From: Anabaena catenula FACHB-362
Lineage (GTDB): Bacteria > Cyanobacteriota > Cyanobacteriia > Cyanobacteriales > Nostocaceae
Reading direction: 5' to 3'
NCBI RefSeq assembly: GCF_014698735.1
Contig: NZ_JACJTQ010000022.1
Location: forward strand, 1-64,000
DNA length: 64,000 bases
Shown: piece by piece, positions 56,201 through 64,000 of the stretch
Numbering within the stretch: position 1 is the stretch's first letter
Layout of the letters: each line of letters opens with the position of its first letter
Notes under the pieces: generated by a model
The model's input: only the letters and a program-made list of their open reading frames with translations
The model's database searches: none
What the model was told of the DNA's origin: nothing
Made by a program: the position numbers and the translations under genes

Positions 56201-56204
56201 AAAA

Positions 56205-56440
56205 GTACCGAGTACTGAGTCGTTAGTACTGAGTACCGAGTACCGAGTACCGAGTAAAAAAGTTATAGCAGGTTTCATGTATTTAGACCACACTCTTGAT
56301 TCCTTTCTGGAGCGCCTGGAGCGCTATGCCAGTTGCGACAACGGGGGAAGCCGGGCAACGCAATGGCTCCTCTGTCATTAACTCTCGACTCTTGACTTTC
56401 AACTCGGTACTCGGTACTTGGTACTCGATACTAGGATACT
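56205..56440. repeat. Inverted arrays of GTACCGA-type heptamers
   Basis: Tandem 'gtaccga' copies at 56205-56262 and complementary 'tactcgg' copies at about 56398-56436 flank a block with 'gcgctatgccagttgcgaca', itself a recurrent Nostocales repeat. The two arrays could pair over a distance of about 140 bp. Confidence 0.75.
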
Positions 56441-57342
56441 GTAGCATCAATAAGAAATACCTGTTCTACCAGAGGAGTATAGCCCAACCACTGTAATCCA
56501 GACTGAGCAAATTGTTGCGGACAACCGCTGACAGCAAAGCGAGTAGGCATTGGTAGGTGAGTATTTCTGATGGTTAATAGGTCTAACTCTTGAGCGCAAG
56601 CTGCCACAACATGAACCGCTGGGTCAACCAGCTTGACTTGTGAGGGGAGGAGCGATCGCAGTACAGGTGCTAAATGGGGATAATGGGTACAGCCATAGAC
56701 TAAGGTGTCAATTTCCTGTTTGATTAAAGGCTCCAGATATGATCTAGCCACTTCTAGGGTGTAGGGGTCGTTAATGCGATTTTGCTCAATTAGTGGGACA
56801 AATTCTGGACAACTGACTTGCCAGACTTGGACATCGGGTTGTATTTCTACAATAGCCTGACGATAGGCATTACTTTTGGCAGTTGCTGGGGTAGCAATGA
56901 CACCAATACGCTTACCTTGCTGTACTGCGGCCTTTGCTCCTGGTAGGATTACTCCGAGAATGGGGAAACTAAATTCTTGACGGACATTTTCTAGAGCCAG
57001 GGCAGAACTGGTGTTACAAGCCATAATCACCATTTTTACCCGTTGCTGTTGCATCCAGACCAGTATTTCCCGAACATATTGTAAAATTTCGGCTTGTGAA
57101 CGAATGCCGTAGGGAAGATGGGCTGTATCCCCAAAGTATATAATTGATTCATTGGGAAGTTGCTTGTAGAGTTGTCGCAGTACCGTCAGCCCACCTACTC
57201 CACTGTCAAACACCCCAATGGGGGCGCGTTGAGGTTCTTTATCCGAGAAATTGTCAAGATTACTTTCAAAAATGGAAGATGAATACACAGGCAAATTATT
57301 GATTGAGATTTTGCTATTTAAAATACAGAATTTAGCAGACAA
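56431..57342 (-). CDS. murI: Glutamate racemase
   Basis: A 303-residue enzyme that makes D-glutamate for peptidoglycan. The two catalytic Cys motifs 'ACNTSSA' and 'YGCTHYPHL' are present, as are 'GVFDSGVGGLTV' and 'YFGDTAHLPYG'. The N-terminus is about 40 residues longer than usual before 'GVFDSG', and no internal ATG lies near the domain start, so the true start may be a non-ATG codon; the ATG at 57342 is taken. It lies in an envelope-gene block with the two amidases upstream on the same strand. Confidence 0.93.
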   Translation of the reverse strand: MSAKFCILNSKISINNLPVYSSSIFESNLDNFSDKEPQRAPIGVFDSGVGGLTVLRQLYKQLPNESIIYFGDTAHLPYGIRSQAEILQYVREILVWMQQQRVKMVIMACNTSSALALENVRQEFSFPILGVILPGAKAAVQQGKRIGVIATPATAKSNAYRQAIVEIQPDVQVWQVSCPEFVPLIEQNRINDPYTLEVARSYLEPLIKQEIDTLVYGCTHYPHLAPVLRSLLPSQVKLVDPAVHVVAACAQELDLLTIRNTHLPMPTRFAVSGCPQQFAQSGLQWLGYTPLVEQVFLIDATVS

Positions 57343-57436
57343 TTTTCTCCTTGACCACTAAATTCCGTAACCAAAATTAAGTCTATATACCAACTGCGTA
57401 ATTAGTAATTTGGACTACATTTTAAAGCAAGTATTA

Positions 57437-59338
57437 TCATCTTTGTTGTAAGTACTTGAGGATACCACGAGCGATCGCATCAGCCATGCGATTTTGGTAC
57501 TCTGGTGATCCTAAACGGGGGTTATCCTCACGACCAGTCATATAACCTGTTTCCACTAAAATCGCTGGCATAGAATTTTTCCTAAGTACATAGAATCTAG
57601 CCTTGCGGGTTCCCCTGTCTTTAATCGTACTGATATCCTGAAGAATAGTGTTGCGAACAGTTTCTGCCAGACCATAACCACTGTCGTAATAATATACTTC
57701 TAACCCATTCACATCAGGACGACTATCTACTGCATTAGCGTGAATGCTGACAAACAAAGTCGCATTTACTCGCTTGGCTATATCTACCCGTCCTTGTAGT
57801 TCCACAAAAAAGTCAGCATCTCGCGTCATCACAGCTTGTACGCCATTTTGCTCTAAAATCGCAGCCACTCTTTTACCAATTGGCAAAATGACATCCTTTT
57901 CTAACAAACCGCCTAAACCGGGAGCGCCGGAATCTTTACCGCCATGTCCGGGGTCAATAACTACTAGTAGTTTTCCTCTAGGAACAGATAGACGCGGTTG
58001 TGGCTGAGAACGTATTTGAGAACTATCTATAGGATCTGGTAGTTGTCTGCTATTGACTGATGGTAAAGGAGGTAAATTTATTGGGGGTGTTACCTGCCGA
58101 GAGCGTTCTAGCTGTAGAGCTAAAAGCTTTTCTCCCACCTGGTTAAGTTCCCCAATTTGTACACCAGAGGCAGGTTGAACAAAGATAACTACAGTGTTGG
58201 CTTGGGGTTGTAGACGTACTCTGAGGACAGGACTATTAGCATTAAAAGCAGGCCCTTGTACTTTACTTGCTAACTTAGCATTGGGAATAATGATACGAAA
58301 TAAACCAGAGGTTCTATCCCAGCCACCAGTAGCAGATACAGCTTGGTCGGCTCTAATTAATAGTTGTGTACCATTACCAGCCAGTTCTACAGACCCAATT
58401 GTGGCTGGAGAGTTGGGAACAATTGCTGTAGAAGGTTGATTTTCTGGTAATCTCACCAGACGATTAGGCAGTAAAACAAAACCGTTAGTATTGCTAGTTG
58501 TGGCTCGCCAGTCCGGGCTGTTGCTATCTACCCGCAAAGTCATACGGACACTAGGTGTTTGACTTGACAGTTGGGTAAATTGGATACGGCTGATACCATA
58601 GCGATTAATCAACAAATCCCTTTGTCCAAGTTTTGGTGATAAAGCTGCGCCGGCAATTTCAATATTAATTAGGCGGTTATCTTCACTACGATTAACTTGA
58701 ATCTGGGGATTACCACCACTGGTACCAACGAAAAAACCATCCCCTGTGACTCGCAAGTTTTCAATTTGAACTACTCCCCCGGTGGTGTTGACTGCTATGT
58801 CACGGTTAGGAAGGGTGACAGGAGATGTTGTCACCATATTGTAAGTATTTTTAGGGGTAACTGCGGGGGTGAATGGTGATTGAGGGGGTATAAATTTGGG
58901 TGTTTCTGTAGCTTGCTCTCCTGTATAGCCAGAGGATGGTAGTGCTTCAGCTTCTATCTGTGGTAATTCTACTATCCAGCGGCTGCTACTAGCTCCCGTG
59001 AATTTGATTAGGGTGGGGTCTAGTGTATAACCAGGAGTAAGTTCTACAACTAGGCGCGTTGTTTGTTCATCAAACTGCCCAATGCGGATAGCACGAATTG
59101 CTCCACCGATCTGTTGGGTTAACTGAGGACGACCAAAGGTAGTACCTGGCAAATCAATTACTAACCGAGTTGGGTTAAAAATTAGTTGTGCTTGGGGCTG
59201 AACAGAACCAGAGGTGTTAATTTCCAAGCGGTTTTGATTGGTATCAAAGCGCCAAGATTCTAATTTCGCAGCCATTGCAGGCGACGATAGTATGAAGATA
59301 GTTCCAAAAGTGCTGGGTATTAACCAGTGTAGTTTCAC
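57437..59338 (-). CDS. N-acetylmuramoyl-L-alanine amidase (AmiC type), copy A
   Basis: A 633-residue exported cell-wall hydrolase. A signal peptide (about 1-23) precedes two AMIN domains (about 25-125 and 190-400) that bind peptidoglycan, a Pro/Gln-rich linker (to about 450), and the Amidase_3 domain. Zinc-site residues appear in 'VIDPGHGGKDSGAPG', Glu of 'LLEKDVIL' and 'FVSIHANAV', with the catalytic Glu in 'ILVETGYM'. It cuts the amide between MurNAc and the stem peptide. In Nostoc and Anabaena a tandem amiC pair at this position drills septal nanopores for cell-cell communication and heterocyst function. Confidence 0.9.
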   Translation of the reverse strand: MKLHWLIPSTFGTIFILSSPAMAAKLESWRFDTNQNRLEINTSGSVQPQAQLIFNPTRLVIDLPGTTFGRPQLTQQIGGAIRAIRIGQFDEQTTRLVVELTPGYTLDPTLIKFTGASSSRWIVELPQIEAEALPSSGYTGEQATETPKFIPPQSPFTPAVTPKNTYNMVTTSPVTLPNRDIAVNTTGGVVQIENLRVTGDGFFVGTSGGNPQIQVNRSEDNRLINIEIAGAALSPKLGQRDLLINRYGISRIQFTQLSSQTPSVRMTLRVDSNSPDWRATTSNTNGFVLLPNRLVRLPENQPSTAIVPNSPATIGSVELAGNGTQLLIRADQAVSATGGWDRTSGLFRIIIPNAKLASKVQGPAFNANSPVLRVRLQPQANTVVIFVQPASGVQIGELNQVGEKLLALQLERSRQVTPPINLPPLPSVNSRQLPDPIDSSQIRSQPQPRLSVPRGKLLVVIDPGHGGKDSGAPGLGGLLEKDVILPIGKRVAAILEQNGVQAVMTRDADFFVELQGRVDIAKRVNATLFVSIHANAVDSRPDVNGLEVYYYDSGYGLAETVRNTILQDISTIKDRGTRKARFYVLRKNSMPAILVETGYMTGREDNPRLGSPEYQNRMADAIARGILKYLQQR

Positions 59339-59687
59339 AGTCGTTTCTCCTGATTCGCATTCATGGGAGTCGTCAATATCTCAACATCTTGGCAAATCCT
59401 CACACCTTTACCGCCCAAACTTTAGCTTTGCGCTGGTATCGAGACACAGCTAATGGCGTAACACTATAGCATAGGTTTTTAATTTTGCCATGCTGTAAGC
59501 GTAAATTAATTTAGCCTGCAAAGCATCAGATTACACCAAAAATAACTATCAAAATTAACCGTAATCATAAAATCCCCTTTTTCTAAGTAGAAATACTAAT
59601 CCAATCAGGTTGGTGATGGGGACTATTGAATATTCAAAAAATGTTGATGGTCAAATGTGGCGAGTGGTACAAACGAAGGTGAATTAC
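59339..59687. other. Intergenic between the two amidase genes
   Basis: About 350 bp without a gene. Some dyad-like AT-rich sequence at 59450-59520, but no clear terminator. It may hold a promoter for copy A. Confidence 0.55.
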
Positions 59688-61541
59688 TTATCTTTGCCTT
59701 AAATATTGGAGGATTCCTTGAGCGATCGCTTCGGCCATCTGATTTTGATAAGCTGAGGTTCTAAGTTTAGCAGCATCTTCCTGACCGGTGATAAAACCCG
59801 TTTCTACTAAAATTGAGGGCATAGAACTTTTTCTGAGAACATAAAATCTGGCTTTCCGCACTTTGCGGTCTCTGACATTGAGACTTTGAAGAATTCTGTT
59901 ATGGACAATGCGAGCTAAAGTCACACCATTGTCGTAATAATAATAAGTCTCTAAACCACTGACCTCGGGACGACTGGCTCCGGCTGAATTAGCATGAATA
60001 CTGACAAATACATCAGCGTTAGCTCTTTCGGCCATTTGTACTCGTCCCGGTAGGCTCACAAAATAATCAGAATCCCGTGTCATTACCGCTTGTACGCCGT
60101 TTTGCTGTAAAATCTCTGCTACCCTTTTGCTAATGGGCAAGATGATATTTTTTTCTTGTATTCCACCAATACCAACTGCTCCTGAGTCTTTACCACCATG
60201 TCCAGGGTCAATGATAACTAATAATTTTCCTTTTGGAACTGAGGCACGCGGACGGGGCTGGGGAGTTCTGATATTTGGGTCTGGTAATTGTCCACTGTTG
60301 GCTGATGGTAAGGGAGGTAAGCTAATGGGGGGTCGTACTTGACCATATCGTTGCAATTCTAGAGCTACAATCTGGTCGCTAACTTGATTAAGCGCCCCAA
60401 TTTGTACACCAGATGCTGGCTGAACAAAAACAACTACACTGTTGGGTGCTTGCGGTTGCATACGTACCCGAAGAACAGAGCTATTGGTATTTAAAGTAGG
60501 ACCTTGTACCTTACTAGCTAACTTAGCATTGGGGATTGTGATGCGAAATAGTCCACTAGACCTATCCCAAGCACCAGTAGCCGATACAGCTTGGTCGGCT
60601 CTAATTAGTAATTGTGTGCCATTAGCAGCTAGTTCTACAGATTGAATAGTAGCCGGGGTGTCGCTAACAGGGCGGTTAATGGTAGATGGAATCGGTGTTG
60701 ATTGATTATTATTTCCAGGTAAGCGGACAACACCCTTAGTCGGTAGTAGAACTAAGCCACCAACACTGCTGATACTAGCCCGCCAGTCGGGGCTATTTTT
60801 ATCTACTCGCAAGGTGAGGCGGACAGAGGTTGGTTTTGTTCGCAGTTGGGTGAATTCGATGCGGCTGACACCATGCTGATTTACTGGTAAATTCCCTGGT
60901 GCTAGACCAGGTGATAAAGTAGCACCGGAGATATCCATAAAAATGGTGGTGTTATCACGGCTACGATTTATCCTCACCTGGGGATTACCACCACTGGTAC
61001 GAATAAAAAAACCATCCCCTGTGGCTTGTATTTTCTGAATTTGAGTAATTCCGGCTGTGGTGTTGGCGGCTGTTGAAAACTCAGGTTGAGCCTGAGAGTC
61101 TATTGTCACTAAACTATAAGTATTAGTGTTGCTAGAAGCTGGAACTTTCTCAAATTCTAGCTTTGGTAATTGTACTTTCCAACGACTGGCAGTTGTGCCG
61201 ACAAATTTAATTAAATCAGGGTTTAAAGTATAACCGGGAGTGAACTCCACAACTATGCGTGCTGTTTGGGGGTCAAACTGTCCAACTCGAATTGAGCGAA
61301 TAGCACCACCTACTGGTTGAGTTAATTGAGATCGCCCAAATTTGGTATTTGGCAAGTCAATTACCAAGCGAGTGGGGTTAAAAATTAGTTGTGCTTGGGG
61401 TTGTACAGCACCAGAAGTATTAATTTCTAGTTGGTTTTGATTAGCATCAAACCGCCAAGATTCTAATTTTGCCGCTAAAGTTGGCGAAGCTAGTAAGACG
61501 ATAGTTCCAAGAGTACCGGGTAGTAATGAGTATATTTTCAA
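59688..61541 (-). CDS. N-acetylmuramoyl-L-alanine amidase (AmiC type), copy B
   Basis: A 617-residue paralogue of the next gene downstream, with the same order: signal peptide, two AMIN domains, linker, Amidase_3. The AMIN segments are near-identical ('NPTRLVIDLP', 'IRVGQFDPQTARIVVEFTPG'). The zinc-site motifs 'IIDPGHGGKDSGAVG', 'QEKNIILP' and 'FVSIHANSA' and the catalytic Glu in 'ILVETGFI' are present, so both copies should be active. The linker and the first ~20 residues after the second AMIN domain differ most. The tandem pair is a duplication. The start ATG is at 61541. Confidence 0.9.
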   Translation of the reverse strand: MKIYSLLPGTLGTIVLLASPTLAAKLESWRFDANQNQLEINTSGAVQPQAQLIFNPTRLVIDLPNTKFGRSQLTQPVGGAIRSIRVGQFDPQTARIVVEFTPGYTLNPDLIKFVGTTASRWKVQLPKLEFEKVPASSNTNTYSLVTIDSQAQPEFSTAANTTAGITQIQKIQATGDGFFIRTSGGNPQVRINRSRDNTTIFMDISGATLSPGLAPGNLPVNQHGVSRIEFTQLRTKPTSVRLTLRVDKNSPDWRASISSVGGLVLLPTKGVVRLPGNNNQSTPIPSTINRPVSDTPATIQSVELAANGTQLLIRADQAVSATGAWDRSSGLFRITIPNAKLASKVQGPTLNTNSSVLRVRMQPQAPNSVVVFVQPASGVQIGALNQVSDQIVALELQRYGQVRPPISLPPLPSANSGQLPDPNIRTPQPRPRASVPKGKLLVIIDPGHGGKDSGAVGIGGIQEKNIILPISKRVAEILQQNGVQAVMTRDSDYFVSLPGRVQMAERANADVFVSIHANSAGASRPEVSGLETYYYYDNGVTLARIVHNRILQSLNVRDRKVRKARFYVLRKSSMPSILVETGFITGQEDAAKLRTSAYQNQMAEAIAQGILQYLRQR

Positions 61542-62025
61542 AGTTATTGCTCCTGATTTACATTTCGAGATATCTAATGAATTTTGGATTTACGATGACA
61601 ATTTCTAACTATAACAATCCTAAATTCTTTTAAAAAGATATTAAATAGCCAATAGAACTTGTTTTTAAACTGCGACTCTGGCACTAATACAAAGACAAAA
61701 TGAATAATGAACAATCAGTCAAAATTTAAAATTCATGAAAAGCCTTGCTCCTCAGTTTTTAAAATTTTGTAGGTGCAAGCTTTGCCGTTAGGCTATTTTG
61801 AATTTTGAATTCTTTAATTTTGTCAACATCTTAGTCAGAATAAAAAACAACTAAAAATTGATTATCACAGGAGACGGCGATTGAGAAAGATAAGTTTCCG
61901 TTAAGTATTACAGCAGTTTTGCTGAAGGCAGTAGGAAAATAAGCTTTATATAAGCCAAAATATACTTGTCCATAATCAACTATGGACAAGTACAACTCAC
62001 AAACCGACTACTTATTCAGACTCTC
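61542..62025. other. Intergenic with a terminator at its right end
   Basis: AT-rich, no gene. The hairpin at 61963-61992 is listed separately. Confidence 0.6.
61963..61992 (-). terminator. Terminator of the antiporter gene
   Basis: A perfect 12-bp stem, TACTTGTCCATA/TATGGACAAGTA, with a 6-nt loop. On the minus strand it is followed by TATTTTGGCTT, a modest T-tract. It lies 34 bp beyond the antiporter stop. Confidence 0.65.
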
Positions 62026-63456
62026 CTATGAATCTGAGGAATCTTCCAACGCTCCAGCATGATTTGCTGCTGCTACTGCTAATGATGTATCATCTGAACC
62101 GTCTAAAGTAGCTGCGGTTGTTGATTCAGGAAATACGAATCTTAACAGAGGGGGAGCTAAAAAAGTGGTGAGAATTACCATCATAATAATTGCTGCTCCT
62201 AGTGGTTTGGAAAGAACACCACTAGCAGCCCCTACACCAGCAAACACTAAGCCGACCTCACCTCTAGGAATCATTCCTACACCAATAGCCAAACGATTGA
62301 TGTTAGGTTGTCCAAACACGGCTAAACCTGTGATTACTTTACCGATTATGGCGACTGTAATCAGGAAAGTTGCCATAATTAAACCTTCCCGATTGCTGGG
62401 GATTGCTGGGTTTAATACTCCAAAATCAGTTTTTGCCCCAACAGTGACGAAGAAGATCGGCACTAGTATATCAGCGATGGGAATAACTTGCTTTTGCAGT
62501 TCTTTGCGTTTGTCTGTTTCTTCTAGAACTAAACCTGCTGCGAAAGCGCCGAGAATTGCTTCCAAGTGGATAACGGCAGCAAAATAGGCCATCACAAAAG
62601 CGAAAATGAAGGCGGGTATGATCAATTCACCGCGTGTTTTGAGTTTGTCTGCGATCGCCACGAAGGACTTATTGAAAACATTACCCAACACAATCGCACC
62701 GACGAGAAAACCAGTAGCGCTGGTAATTAAATAGATGACATTACCCACATCTACTGCGCCATCTTTCGCTAAACTGGCAACTACAGCCAGGACGATAATT
62801 CCAAGTACATCATCGATTACAGCTGCACCCAGAATAATTTGTCCTTCTTTAGAATTCAACCGTCCTAGTTCTGAGAGGACTTTGGAAGTAATACCAATAC
62901 TAGTAGCAGTCAAAGCCGCCCCAGCAAAAATCGCTGGTATAGCACTGATGCCAAACAAAGCCATTAACCCTACAGTTCCGGCTGCGAAGGGTACTGCTAC
63001 CCCTACGACTGCGACAACGACAGCTTGAATACCGACTGCCATTAAATCTTTTAAGTTTGACTCCAAACCAATTTCAAATAGCAGGATAATCACACCCAGT
63101 TCTGCTAAAACAGAAACGACTTCTGACTGTGCGGCAAACACTTGCGGTGTGGCTTCTGGACTTAAACCAGCAGTGATTTGCAGGAAAGTCATGATTAAAG
63201 AATTAGAACTGTCTGTACCACCTTCAGGAAATACTAACAGATGGAGTACAGAGACACCGATGATTACACCACCAACAAGTTCACCTAATACGGGGGGTAA
63301 ACCGACTCTGTTTGATAATTCCCCTCCCACTTTGCTGGCGAAGTAAATTACCACTAAACTCAGTAGCACAGAGGCTATTACCATCGAACTGTCTACGGTT
63401 TCTGTGGCACTTGCCAACAGGGGAACAGTCAAATTGATTGCATTGAAAAACTGCAT
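62026..63456 (-). CDS. CPA2-family cation/proton antiporter
   Basis: A 476-residue membrane protein with about 12-13 helices of the Na+/H+ exchanger (CPA2, Kef/Nap) type. The N-terminal 'GLPPVLGELVGGVIIGVS' and the ion-binding 'AAVIDDVLGIIVLAVVAS' with two adjacent Asp residues are the main evidence, together with 'AILGAFAAGLVLEET'. There is no C-terminal TrkA domain, only a short acidic tail. Its sequence resembles the NhaS3 group of cyanobacterial antiporters as I recall it, which sit in thylakoids; the exact subgroup is not certain. It lies upstream of the amidase pair on the same strand but ends in its own terminator. Confidence 0.88.
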   Translation of the reverse strand: MQFFNAINLTVPLLASATETVDSSMVIASVLLSLVVIYFASKVGGELSNRVGLPPVLGELVGGVIIGVSVLHLLVFPEGGTDSSNSLIMTFLQITAGLSPEATPQVFAAQSEVVSVLAELGVIILLFEIGLESNLKDLMAVGIQAVVVAVVGVAVPFAAGTVGLMALFGISAIPAIFAGAALTATSIGITSKVLSELGRLNSKEGQIILGAAVIDDVLGIIVLAVVASLAKDGAVDVGNVIYLITSATGFLVGAIVLGNVFNKSFVAIADKLKTRGELIIPAFIFAFVMAYFAAVIHLEAILGAFAAGLVLEETDKRKELQKQVIPIADILVPIFFVTVGAKTDFGVLNPAIPSNREGLIMATFLITVAIIGKVITGLAVFGQPNINRLAIGVGMIPRGEVGLVFAGVGAASGVLSKPLGAAIIMMVILTTFLAPPLLRFVFPESTTAATLDGSDDTSLAVAAANHAGALEDSSDS

Positions 63457-63714
63457 TGGTTCTGTGAATATCCTTCTCTTTATTTTTACCTTGTTATCGA
63501 AACCATGTCATAGCCCTAGACATATACCTGCTACTTACAGTAACCATCATTTTTTTAGTTTTTTAGATATTGAGTAGGCGGCAGACGTGAATATTTTTCG
63601 TAGGTATGTGGCTGCTATAGATGAGAGAAAAAGGTTTGAGCCTTGTTAATCTTTCGTTAAATAGTTAAGTTTATTTGCACCAATCTACTGTAGGTTTTAT
63701 AATCTAGGTATAAA

Positions 63715-63957
63715 TTAATTGATGTTTTCTGCCAAATCTATTAAGTGCTGCCAATGGAAATCTGAGACGGGGACGACGTAAAGTCTTGGAAGTCTGACCA
63801 AATCAAAGTCGGTAAAATGACTATCTTGTTTAATTTGGCTGAGGGTGATGGGTTGAGTTACCCTGCGTACTGCCCGTAAATCAATAGCTGCCAGTTTGCT
63901 ATCGTTTGAGGTGGGGTCAGCGTAAGGTGAAGAGTTGACATCCACCCTGCGAGTCAA
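63715..63957 (-). pseudogene. Truncated hypothetical protein, cut by an IS-like end
   Basis: The frame gives an 80-codon ORF starting at a TTG, but its first ~8 codons lie inside an IS605-like right end. The remainder ('AIDLRAVRRVTQPITLSQIK', then 'FDLVRLPRLYVVPVSDFHWQ') reads like the C-terminal part of a larger protein. No domain is recognised. An insertion probably removed the 5' part. It could also be a complete small gene with an alternative start, such as the GTG a few codons in. Confidence 0.45.
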
Positions 63958-64000
63958 AGCGACGGGGATTCCTAAGACTCACGACTTAGGTTTCTGCTTC
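63935..64000 (-). mobile_element. Right end of an IS200/IS605-family element (rest outside the window)
   Basis: On the minus strand, the terminal 66 bp read as a 3' end with hairpin: CCTAAG/CTTAGG around 'tcgtgagt', then 'gaatccccgtcg', ending near 'ggtggatgtcaa'. This matches the typical right end of TnpB-bearing IS605 elements in cyanobacteria as I remember them. The body would lie beyond 64000. Confidence 0.5.

Overview
The window comes from a filamentous, heterocyst-forming cyanobacterium of the Nostocales. Photosystem I genes (psaF, psaJ, psaL), abundant GCGATCGC (HIP1) octamers, short tandem heptamer repeats and a cyanobacterial RNA-binding protein point to cyanobacteria. A hetZ gene followed by a split patU, near murI, a solanesyl diphosphate synthase gene and a tandem pair of AMIN-domain amidases, points to the heterocyst formers. 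From memory, this last block has the same gene neighbourhood as Anabaena/Nostoc. The DNA is AT-rich, and I did not assign a genus.

Layout. 0-9 kb: small conserved proteins, a PsiE-like membrane protein, a TPR protein, an EF-G paralogue, a DUF29 gene framed by a duplicated piece of the EF-G gene, a band-7/prohibitin protein, an M23 peptidase, tRNA-Arg and tRNA-Phe. 9-14 kb: a zinc ABC transporter (znuA-znuC-znuB) divergent from an SLH/OprB porin, with a Zur/Fur-type operator between them. 14-24 kb: an NFACT/RqcH-like protein, a sucrose-phosphate-synthase-like glycosyltransferase, an RRM protein, an M48-like membrane protein without its zinc motif, and prfC. 24-31.5 kb: an accessory, repeat-rich stretch with a VapBC-type module, a kinase-GUN4 fusion, hemB, a second PIN protein, several unknowns and tandem XRE regulators. 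31.7-44.8 kb: housekeeping genes (pdhB, secDF, tsaC with a degenerate histidine kinase, tic22-prmC, tRNA-Pro, two GNATs, an ACT-like protein, an alpha/beta hydrolase, tsaD). 45-47.5 kb: psaF-psaJ-psaL, gmk and remA. 47.5-48.7 kb: gene debris. 48.7-64 kb: a transglutaminase-fold membrane protein, hetZ-patU5-patU3, sds, a candidate structured RNA, murI, two amidases, a CPA2 antiporter, and an IS605-like end at the right edge.

Functional themes. (1) Zinc and outer-membrane uptake at 9-14 kb. (2) Translation: an EF-G paralogue, RF3, PrmC, TsaC, TsaD and an RqcH-like protein. (3) Envelope and filament biology: M23 peptidase, Tic22, glutamate racemase, two AmiC-type amidases and HetZ/PatU. (4) Proteins that keep a fold but have lost catalytic residues: the M48-like, transglutaminase-like and histidine-kinase-like genes. 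(5) Repeat activity: TIR-bounded repeats around the toxin genes, two repeats translated in frame inside genes, and a segmental duplication around the DUF29 gene.

The observations most worth following up are the stem-rich intergenic segment at about 55.59-55.84 kb, the three-frame patU locus, the Cys-to-Pro and His-to-Tyr changes in the transglutaminase-like protein, and the repeat-flanked cassettes at 24.2-25.6 kb. All functional calls rest on motif recognition by eye; no database search was possible.
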